Below are positions 1-5,022 of a stretch of DNA of 5,022 nt, in pieces. Source of the stretch: JAVBLQ01 sp031553435. GTDB lineage: Bacteria; Bacteroidota; Bacteroidia; Bacteroidales; Azobacteroidaceae. Under the pieces are notes generated by a model. The model was not told the DNA's origin. It ran no database searches and saw only the letters and a program-made list of their open reading frames with translations. Both the position numbers and the translations under genes were made by a program. The stretch spans positions 1 to 5,022 of the forward strand of contig JAVBLQ010000070.1 in assembly GCA_031553435.1 (NCBI GenBank), read 5' to 3'. The first letter of the stretch is position 1. Every line of letters starts with the position of its first letter.

Positions 1-153
1 CATCTTACTTGTAACAGCGAGGGCAGTGACACAAAGGAAGAAGTGACTGCTCAAAACATTAAAAATCTTAATATTCGGTTTATTCCGGGAAAGGAATTAA
101 AACAAGCTATCAATAAAGCCACATTTATATCTATTGAAGGACTGATTCCCTGA
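1..153 (+). CDS. 3' end of an unidentified protein gene (partial)
   Basis: Frame 1 is open from the left edge for 50 codons and stops at TGA 151-153. I do not recognise the product. The visible part has an acidic, polar stretch (residues 6-14 of the fragment, SEGSDTKEE) followed by a mixed segment ending in SIEGLIP. The residues LTC just before the acidic stretch could be the end of a lipoprotein signal peptide, as in a short lipoprotein, but the threonine before the cysteine is not a typical lipobox residue and no hydrophobic segment is visible because the window begins there. The stop lies 24 nt before a strong hairpin terminator, which fits a real gene end. It could also be the tail of a longer protein or a degraded remnant. 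Confidence 0.5.
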   Translation, partial: HLTCNSEGSDTKEEVTAQNIKNLNIRFIPGKELKQAINKATFISIEGLIP

Positions 154-176
154 TTTTTGAGTATTTTGTACAGTTT

Positions 177-223
177 AAAAAAGTCTCTAGACGAATATTT
201 GAAAGCGTCTAGAGACTTTTTTT
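177..223 (+). terminator. Strong intrinsic terminator of the upstream gene
   Basis: A perfect 17-bp inverted repeat is formed by 177-193 and 206-222: six A residues plus GTCTCTAGACG pair with CGTCTAGAGAC plus T residues. The loop is 12 nt (194-205). The GC-containing core stem of 11 bp is followed by seven T residues (217-223), the layout of a rho-independent terminator. Because an A run precedes the stem, the structure could also terminate transcription from the opposite strand. It lies just after the stop at 153 and separates that gene from valS. Confidence 0.8.
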
Positions 224-273
224 AATTTCTCTAGAGACTTTTTCAAATTCGTCTAAACGATTTTCACTCTTTA
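186..273. repeat. Cluster of TCTAGA palindromes spaced exactly 22 bp
   Basis: TCTAGA occurs at 186-191, 208-213 and 230-235, and a one-base variant TCTAAA at 252-257, so each copy starts exactly 22 bp after the previous one. Units 208-229 and 230-251 are similar direct repeats whose first 14 bases (TCTAGAGACTTTTT) are identical. The segment 188-204 is also the inverse of 241-255, with a 2-base bulge. The first two units form the terminator hairpin. The cluster may be a duplicated terminator or a multi-site binding region; the sequence alone does not decide. Confidence 0.65.
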
Positions 274-361
274 ATATCTGGCTCATTATGAGTGAAAAGT
301 GAAAAACTAAAAGTAAATAATGAATCTTTCTGTAAAACTACTCTTTTTTCACATTTTTCAT
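261..361. repeat. Imperfect inverted repeat with 7-bp periodic arms
   Basis: The left arm from about 291 runs in heptads: AGTGAAA at 291-297 and again at 298-304, then the degenerate AACTAAA (305-311) and AGTAAAT (312-318). The right arm, about 345-360, is largely complementary, TTTTTTCACATTTTTC reading as the inverse of GTGAAAA-type units with a 2-base bulge. A further 9-bp arm, TTTTCACTC at 261-269, is an exact inverse of GAGTGAAAA at 290-298. The element ends immediately before the -7 box of the valS promoter. A related structure lies downstream of the operon at 4523-4580. Confidence 0.55.
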
Positions 362-362
362 A

Positions 363-370
363 TAATTTTG
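363..370 (+). promoter_or_regulatory. valS operon promoter, Bacteroidetes -7 box
   Basis: TAATTTTG matches the Bacteroidetes -7 consensus TAnnTTTG. A start site near 377 would leave a leader of about 20 nt before the ATG at 399. No convincing -33 TTTG is visible at the expected distance; that stretch is occupied by the right arm of the heptad repeat. The box position, not the flanking sequence, is the main support. Confidence 0.6.
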
Positions 371-398
371 CAAATTCAATTTGAAAGCAAATCACAAT

Positions 399-3017
399 AT
401 GGAAATAGCAAGCAAATACAATCCCGCAGAAGTAGAAGACAAATGGTATCAATATTGGCTTAACAATCGGTTTTTCAAATCCGAACCGGATGAACGTGAA
501 CCTTATACGATTGTGATTCCGCCTCCCAATGTGACCGGAGTGTTGCACATGGGACATATGTTAAACAATACCATTCAGGATATTCTTGTCCGCCGTGCTC
601 GCATGCTGGGAAAAAATGCTTGTTGGGTACCCGGAACCGACCACGCATCAATCGCTACAGAAGCCAAAGTAGTATCTAAACTTGCGCAGGAAGGAATTAA
701 AAAATCAGATTTAACCCGTGAGCAATTCCTGGAACATGCCTGGGAATGGACTCATAAACATGGGGGAATCATCCTTGAGCAATTAAAGAAACTCGGAGCT
801 TCCTGTGATTGGGACAGAACTTGTTTTACGATGGATGAAAAACGTTCCGAAAGCGTACTCAAAGTCTTTGTCGATCTATATAATAAAGGTTTAATTTATC
901 GTGGAGTACGCATGGTTAACTGGGATCCGAAAGCCCAAACCGCCTTATCTGACGAAGAGGTTAATCATAAGGAACAACAAGGGAAATTATATTATCTACG
1001 ATATAAAATAGTAGGAGAATCCGGTTATGCAGTTGTTGCCACTACCCGGCCGGAAACAATACTTGGAGATACAGCCGTTTGTATTAATCCGAACGATCCT
1101 AAAAATGCTCATTTGAAAGGGAAAAAAGTTATCGTTCCCATCGCCAACCGCGAAATTCCCATCATTGAAGATGATTATGTGGATATCGAATTCGGAACAG
1201 GTTGTTTGAAAGTAACTCCCGCCCACGATGTCAACGACTATATGCTTGGAGAAAAATATAATCTGCAAGCCATCGATATTTTCAATGACAACGGAACACT
1301 CAATGAACATGGATTGCAATATGCAGACATGGACAGATTCGATGTCCGCAAAAAAATTGAGAAAGACCTGGAAGATGCCGGATTGCTGGAAAAAACAGAA
1401 GCTTACACAAACAAGGTAGGATTTTCAGAAAGAACAGATGTTCCCATCGAACCTAAGCTTTCCATGCAATGGTTCCTGAAAATGGAAAATCTGGCAAAAC
1501 CTGCACTGGAAGCGGTAATGGATGATACAATCAAATTGCATCCGGCAAAATTCAAGAATACTTACCGTCATTGGATGGAAAATGTAAAAGACTGGTGTAT
1601 TTCCCGCCAGTTGTGGTGGGGACACCGTATCCCTGCTTATTTTCTTCCTGAAGGTGGATATGTGGTTGCTGAAACACCGGAAAAAGCGTTGGAACAAGCA
1701 CAACTCACAACTCACAACTCACAACTCACATTAAACGACTTGCGTCAGGACGAAGACTGCCTGGATACATGGTTCTCCAGTTGGTTGTGGCCCATTTCTG
1801 TATTCGACGGTATCAACCAACCGAATAATAAAGATATTGAATATTATTATCCGACCAATGATTTGGTTACTGCTCCCGAAATCCTGTTTTTCTGGGTTGC
1901 CCGTATGATTATTGCCGGATATGAATACCGGAAAGACAAATGTTTCAGTAATGTATATCTAACCGGAATTGTAAGAGACAAGTTGGGACGAAAAATGTCT
2001 AAATCCCTTGGAAATTCTCCGGATCCGCTCGATCTGATTGCTAAATACGGAGCTGATGGTGTGCGTATGGGCATGTTATTGACTTCCGCAGCAGGAAATG
2101 ATTTACCTTTTGACGAAGTTTTATGCGAACAAGGACGAAATTTCAATAATAAAATATGGAATGCTTTCCGTTTGGTAAAAGGTTGGGAAGTAAGTAATGA
2201 CATTCCTCAGCCAAAATCAGCACAAACAGGTATTCAATGGTTTCAGAATCAACTCAATAAAGTAATTGAAGAATTGGACGATTCTTTTGATAAATACCGT
2301 TTGTCAGAGGCATTAATGGCTGTATATAAACTGTTCTGGGACGATTTTTCTTCCTGGTATCTGGAAATAATCAAACCGGCCTATCAGCAACCGATCGATA
2401 AAAAAACATATGATGCAACCATCGGATTTTTCGATATTTTATTAAAACTGCTTCATCCGTTTATGCCCTTTATCACTGAAGAATTGTGGCATGCGCTGGA
2501 AGAAAGGAAAGACGGAATGAGTATAATGGTTGAGCAAATGCCCAAAGTTCAACCTCATGACATCCAGCTCATTTCTTCTTTTGAAGAAGTAAAAGAAGTA
2601 GTTGCCGGAATTCGCTCCATTCGCTTACAAAGAAATATTCCGAACAAGGACGTCCTCGAATTACAAGTTCTTGGAAAAAACAATACACAGTTTGATGATA
2701 TTATTTTAAAAATGTGTAACTTGTCAGCCATTAACGAGGTGAAAGAAAAATCTTCTGATGCCGTTTCTTTTCTTGTCGGAACAATAGAATACGCTGTTCC
2801 GCTCGAAAATAATATCAATCCGGAAGAAGAATTGGCCAAGCTTACGGAAGAACTGAAATATCAACAAGGTTTTCTTCAATCGGTAATGGCTAAATTAAGC
2901 AATGAAAGTTTTGTAAGCAAAGCGCCGGCCAAAGTCATCGACATGGAACGTAAAAAACAGGCTGATGCCGAAAGCAAAATAAAAACATTGGAAGAAAGCA
3001 TTAAAAAATTAATGTGA
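399..3017 (+). CDS. valS: Valyl-tRNA synthetase
   Basis: Cytoplasmic class I aminoacyl-tRNA synthetase that charges tRNA-Val using ATP and valine and hydrolyses mischarged Thr-tRNA-Val. The 872-residue frame is complete. Visible signatures are PPPNVTGVLHMGH with the HIGH-type HMGH at 50-53, the CP1 editing domain with TTRPET (215-220), GTGCLKVTPAHD (266-277, conserved Asp277), the WCISRQLWWG motif (399-408), DTWFSS (456-461), KMSKS (532-536), the anticodon-binding helical domain beginning around FNNKIWNA (582) and FDKYRLSEA (630), and a C-terminal coiled-coil arm from about 807 to the end, typical of ValRS. The ATG at 399 is chosen because MEIASKYNP is where I expect members of this group to begin; an in-frame TTG at 381 would add six residues but lies almost at the predicted transcript start. 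Residues 435-444 are encoded by a perfect heptanucleotide tract. The gene heads a tightly packed operon. Confidence 0.97.
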   Translation: MEIASKYNPAEVEDKWYQYWLNNRFFKSEPDEREPYTIVIPPPNVTGVLHMGHMLNNTIQDILVRRARMLGKNACWVPGTDHASIATEAKVVSKLAQEGIKKSDLTREQFLEHAWEWTHKHGGIILEQLKKLGASCDWDRTCFTMDEKRSESVLKVFVDLYNKGLIYRGVRMVNWDPKAQTALSDEEVNHKEQQGKLYYLRYKIVGESGYAVVATTRPETILGDTAVCINPNDPKNAHLKGKKVIVPIANREIPIIEDDYVDIEFGTGCLKVTPAHDVNDYMLGEKYNLQAIDIFNDNGTLNEHGLQYADMDRFDVRKKIEKDLEDAGLLEKTEAYTNKVGFSERTDVPIEPKLSMQWFLKMENLAKPALEAVMDDTIKLHPAKFKNTYRHWMENVKDWCISRQLWWGHRIPAYFLPEGGYVVAETPEKALEQAQLTTHNSQLTLNDLRQDEDCLDTWFSSWLWPISVFDGINQPNNKDIEYYYPTNDLVTAPEILFFWVARMIIAGYEYRKDKCFSNVYLTGIVRDKLGRKMSKSLGNSPDPLDLIAKYGADGVRMGMLLTSAAGNDLPFDEVLCEQGRNFNNKIWNAFRLVKGWEVSNDIPQPKSAQTGIQWFQNQLNKVIEELDDSFDKYRLSEALMAVYKLFWDDFSSWYLEIIKPAYQQPIDKKTYDATIGFFDILLKLLHPFMPFITEELWHALEERKDGMSIMVEQMPKVQPHDIQLISSFEEVKEVVAGIRSIRLQRNIPNKDVLELQVLGKNNTQFDDIILKMCNLSAINEVKEKSSDAVSFLVGTIEYAVPLENNINPEEELAKLTEELKYQQGFLQSVMAKLSNESFVSKAPAKVIDMERKKQADAESKIKTLEESIKKLM
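1699..1730. repeat. (ACAACTC)n heptanucleotide tract inside valS
   Basis: Four perfect head-to-tail ACAACTC units occupy 1700-1727, and the 7-bp period holds without error over 1699-1730 (32 bp). The tract is read in frame as QLTTHNSQLT (residues 435-444), so three DNA units give one seven-residue peptide period. It falls between WCISRQLWWG and the LRQDED/DTWFSS segment, in what appears to be a variable surface linker. Confidence 0.9.
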
Positions 3018-4057
3018 AAAACATACAACACATATTTTCCATCGGGATTATTTTCATCCTGTGTTCCTGTTCAACAACACATCGGTTCATGATTGAAACA
3101 AGAGCGCCGGCCCAGATAACATTCCCGTTAAACATAGCAAATATTATTGTTGTAAATAATGCTGTACCCCAGTCGCCTGAAAACGGAGTAGAATGTATAG
3201 TGTCAAACAAAGCGATAGAAGATTATAAATTATCCAAAGATTCGGCTGTCATGGATGCTGTAGAAGCTTTAGCCGGGATGATCTATGAATCAAAATATTT
3301 CAACAAAACATTGATTTATAATAAACCTGTCAGAACAGATAATGAGTATCTTGCAATAAAGCCAATTGCACAAAGCAATGTAAAAAATATTGTTTCAAAT
3401 GCTGATGCCGATGCTGTGATTGCTTTGGAAAGATTGCTTTTTCATGTAACACAAAATATCAAAATAATTACTTCCAATTATGTGTTGACAGATTTTAATA
3501 TCCGGGCTACAGGCAATTTTAGCGCCTATCTCCCTGATAAAACAAAGCCAATGGCAACATTTGTCATTCAGGACAGTCTTAAATTTTATGATTATCTATA
3601 CACGGATTCCCTTACTTTACTTAAGTTATTAGGAGAAGACCTTCTTTCCGAATGTGCCCGTGAAATCAGTTTTAAAGCTTCAAAATACTTCGTACCATAT
3701 TGGGAAACTTCAGAAAGGATATTATATACAAATTCCTTTAATTCTCAGATGAAAGAAGCATTGGCATATGCTAAAAAAGATTCATGGAAAGAAGCATTTG
3801 AAATATGGTCAGATATAAATGAGCGGGAAACCAAACAGCCTAACAAAGCCAATTTATTGATCAATATAGCAATATCTTATGAGATGAGAGATTTATTAGA
3901 TAAAGCTCTCGAAATGACAGATAAGGCCATTGAATATTATAATCAAGAACAAAATAAATATTCCAAAGAATTAGATTTCGCCAACAGGTACAGGAATATA
4001 TTATTGGAAAGAATCAAAAATACTTCTATATTAGATGCCCAATTGGGACCGGAATAA
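3014..4057 (+). CDS. Putative TPR-containing lipoprotein (DUF6340-like)
   Basis: A 347-residue predicted lipoprotein of unknown function. MKN, a hydrophobic segment (about 7-16) and LCSC form a type II signal peptide with the likely lipidated cysteine at 19, so the mature protein is expected in the cell envelope, facing the periplasm or outer membrane. The mid region contains NADADAVIALERL (about 128-140) and FVPYW (226-230), which recall the Bacteroidetes lipoprotein family DUF6340; this is from memory. The C-terminal part, about 246-312, holds two TPR-like helical hairpins (KEALAYAKKDSWKEAFEIW and a unit ending DKALEMTDKAIEYY), which suggests protein binding. The GTG start is fixed by an in-frame stop at 3002-3004, by the signal peptide following directly, and by the next Met (26) lying after the lipobox. 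It overlaps the valS stop by 4 bp (GTGA), implying translational coupling. Confidence 0.85.
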   Translation: MKNIQHIFSIGIIFILCSCSTTHRFMIETRAPAQITFPLNIANIIVVNNAVPQSPENGVECIVSNKAIEDYKLSKDSAVMDAVEALAGMIYESKYFNKTLIYNKPVRTDNEYLAIKPIAQSNVKNIVSNADADAVIALERLLFHVTQNIKIITSNYVLTDFNIRATGNFSAYLPDKTKPMATFVIQDSLKFYDYLYTDSLTLLKLLGEDLLSECAREISFKASKYFVPYWETSERILYTNSFNSQMKEALAYAKKDSWKEAFEIWSDINERETKQPNKANLLINIAISYEMRDLLDKALEMTDKAIEYYNQEQNKYSKELDFANRYRNILLERIKNTSILDAQLGPE

Positions 4058-4058
4058 T

Positions 4059-4526
4059 ATGAATAATATGAAAACTGATGTATACATGGTGCGTTCTACT
4101 CTTGAATCCGTGATTCCAAGAGCTTTGGACAAGTTTGAAAAAAACAGGAACGACGAGTCTTTAAGTGATCTGTACATCAAAACAGATAAAGAAAACGGAA
4201 TTATTGAGATATACGATGATATGGAAAATCTTCTAATCAAAGAATCTGTTGACGCCTGGTTGGAAAATGATGCAGATGCAGACAGATTTGCCGAAGAATT
4301 TTCCAGAATGGCAAAGCCCGTTTTAAATGATTTGGATAAACAATCTTTCTTTTCCAAAAGCTTCATCTACAAGCCTTTTTCGGTTAGTTTGGTCAATGAG
4401 CATTTTATTCTGTTGGAAGAACTTCTTTTCCTGGATGATGAAAACCTCAAGCTAAGCGGAGAATCCCTCATGGATTTGGATAAAGAATTGAATGATTTTC
4501 TCAAAAACTTACTCAAAGAAAATTGA
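4059..4526 (+). CDS. Uncharacterised acidic cytoplasmic protein
   Basis: A 155-residue protein that I do not recognise. It has no signal peptide or membrane segment, is strongly acidic (for example ENDADADRFAEEF and LLFLDDENLKL), and appears to be a mixed alpha/beta soluble protein ending in a charged helix (LDKELNDFLKNLLKEN). It begins one base after the lipoprotein stop, so it is very likely co-transcribed with valS and the lipoprotein gene. The ATG at 4059 is preferred for its position at the preceding stop. Met codons at 4068 (three residues shorter) and 4035 (eight longer, overlapping the upstream gene by 23 bp) are alternatives. Compact operon placement and an intact frame support a real gene; no function can be assigned from sequence. 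Confidence 0.8.
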   Translation: MNNMKTDVYMVRSTLESVIPRALDKFEKNRNDESLSDLYIKTDKENGIIEIYDDMENLLIKESVDAWLENDADADRFAEEFSRMAKPVLNDLDKQSFFSKSFIYKPFSVSLVNEHFILLEELLFLDDENLKLSGESLMDLDKELNDFLKNLLKEN

Positions 4527-4580
4527 AAATGGAAAGTTGAAAATAAATTAAACTTTCCACTTTTAAATGTCAATTTTCAA
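4523..4580. repeat. Heptad-periodic inverted repeat after the valS operon
   Basis: The left half reads in 7-bp steps (TTGAAAA 4523-4529, TGGAAAG 4530-4536, TTGAAAA 4537-4543) and the right half in complementary steps (AACTTTC 4551-4557, CACTTTT 4558-4564, AATTTTC 4572-4578). TGGAAAGTT (4530-4538) pairs perfectly with AACTTTCCA (4551-4559) around a 12-nt loop; after a bulged C at 4560, AAAA and TTTT add four pairs. Alternatively TTGAAAAT (4523-4530) pairs with ATTTTCAA (4573-4580). The left arm overlaps the last codons of the upstream gene. It may act as a weak terminator or 3' end stabiliser, but no proper T tract follows. Confidence 0.7.
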
Positions 4581-4587
4581 TAAATCC

Positions 4588-4660
<73 letters not shown>

Positions 4661-4672
4661 CTTGGTTATTAG

Positions 4673-4700
4673 GCAATTACAGGAATGTGATTGCTTTTTT
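4673..4700 (+). terminator. Intrinsic terminator after tRNA-Thr
   Basis: GCAATTAC (4673-4680) pairs with GTGATTGC (4687-4694) as an 8-bp stem with one T-G wobble and a 6-nt loop (AGGAAT), followed directly by six T residues (4695-4700). It lies 12 nt after the mature tRNA end and should end the tRNA transcript, and perhaps the whole valS operon transcript. Confidence 0.85.
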
Positions 4701-4749
4701 CGTATCAAAATGTGAAGATTTATTGACGGTTTTCTTCCTCTAAAAAACG

Positions 4750-4757
4750 TACCTTTG
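4750..4757 (+). promoter_or_regulatory. Promoter of the AraC-type gene, -7 box
   Basis: TACCTTTG is an exact match to the Bacteroidetes -7 consensus TAnnTTTG, 16 nt before the ATG at 4774. This leaves a leader of only about 10 nt. A possible -33 element, ATTG at 4722-4725, is further upstream than the usual spacing. The preceding terminator at 4673-4700 makes this an independent transcription unit. Confidence 0.7.
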
Positions 4758-4773
4758 CAAATATATCTTTATT

Positions 4774-5022
4774 ATGCCACAAAAAAAGAAAGCCATATTA
4801 GACCGCATCAAGCAGCATAAGGCACTGCCTATTATGGTGCGCTTGCCTCATGATACACCTTTCAGCGAAGAAATCGTCAGAGGATTGAATGAACCTGTAC
4901 GACAGGGCTTCTATTCCCTGATGGTGGTTATTAAAGGCGAGTCAAAACACATGGTCGATTTTCGGGATTATACTATTATGGATGGGCAACTGTTGTTTGC
5001 AACTCCCTGGCAAATTCATACG
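4774..5022 (+). CDS. AraC-family transcriptional regulator, N-terminal part (partial)
   Basis: The frame is open from ATG 4774 to the right edge (83 codons) with the C-terminus missing. After a basic start (MPQKKK), residues about 46-82 resemble the N-terminal cupin-like sensing domain of Bacteroidetes AraC-type regulators: FYSLMVVIKGESKHMVDF, then a DG turn (70-71) and LLFATPWQIH (73-82), which matches the common pattern ending in SPGQxH. In this family a pair of helix-turn-helix motifs would follow, but they lie outside the window, so the DNA-binding half is not seen. A different cupin-domain protein is possible. The start fits the promoter box 16 nt upstream. The ligand and targets cannot be inferred. 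Confidence 0.75.
   Translation, partial: MPQKKKAILDRIKQHKALPIMVRLPHDTPFSEEIVRGLNEPVRQGFYSLMVVIKGESKHMVDFRDYTIMDGQLLFATPWQIHT

Noticed and set aside
154..398. T-box or other tRNA-sensing leader before valS
   Set aside because: No T-box sequence or specifier-loop arrangement is visible, this control is not typical of Bacteroidetes, and the likely promoter at 363-370 lies after all the hairpins.
381..398. TTG at 381 as the valS start
   Set aside because: It would sit within a few bases of the predicted transcript start, and the ATG at 399 gives the N-terminus expected for the family.
264..557. Reverse-strand frame across the valS promoter and 5' end
   Set aside because: It covers the heptad repeat and the valS HIGH region, is rich in low-complexity Phe and Ile, and has no domain signature.
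1699..1730. CRISPR-like repeat
   Set aside because: Units are 7 bp with no spacers and lie inside a coding frame; this is a tandem microsatellite.
996..2839. Reverse-strand open frames across valS, such as 996-1319, 1425-1715, 1847-2203 and 2555-2839
   Set aside because: They lie opposite a certain, full-length valS, show no recognisable domains and are best explained as antisense shadows.
4035..4058. ATG at 4035 as the start of the acidic protein
   Set aside because: It would overlap the lipoprotein gene by 23 bp; the ATG at 4059 directly after the stop fits the tight operon spacing better. Not fully excluded.

Overview
The window looks like chromosomal DNA from a member of the Bacteroidales, as an inference from sequence style. 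It is AT-rich, it carries two good Bacteroidetes-type promoter boxes (TAnnTTTG, at 363-370 and 4750-4757), start codons lack clear Shine-Dalgarno sequences, and the valyl-tRNA synthetase is of the compact type of about 870 residues found in that group. All genes are on the + strand.

Layout: 1-153 is the 3' end of an unrecognised reading frame. The interval 154-398 has no gene but is rich in structure: a 17-bp perfect hairpin terminator, TCTAGA-type palindromes spaced exactly 22 bp apart, an imperfect inverted repeat with 7-bp periodic arms, and the valS promoter. A compact three-gene operon follows: valS (399-3017), a lipoprotein gene (3014-4057, 4-bp GTGA overlap with valS) and a gene for a 155-residue acidic protein (4059-4526, one base after the previous stop). 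After another heptad-periodic inverted repeat (4523-4580) comes tRNA-Thr(CGT) at 4588-4660 and an intrinsic terminator at 4673-4700. A new promoter at 4750-4757 then drives an AraC-type regulator gene that runs off the right edge.

How the genes relate: valS is a housekeeping translation gene. The two genes behind it appear to be co-transcribed and translationally coupled, but the sequence shows no obvious functional link to tRNA charging. The tRNA gene lies 61 nt beyond the operon with no clear promoter of its own and could be processed from the operon transcript. The AraC-type gene is a separate unit.

No new multi-gene system is evident. The most unusual signal is a set of 7-bp periodic repeats. 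Two form inverted repeats bracketing the valS operon. A third, a perfect (ACAACTC)n tract, sits inside the valS reading frame and encodes part of the enzyme. A second distinct signal is the 22-bp spaced palindrome cluster upstream of valS.
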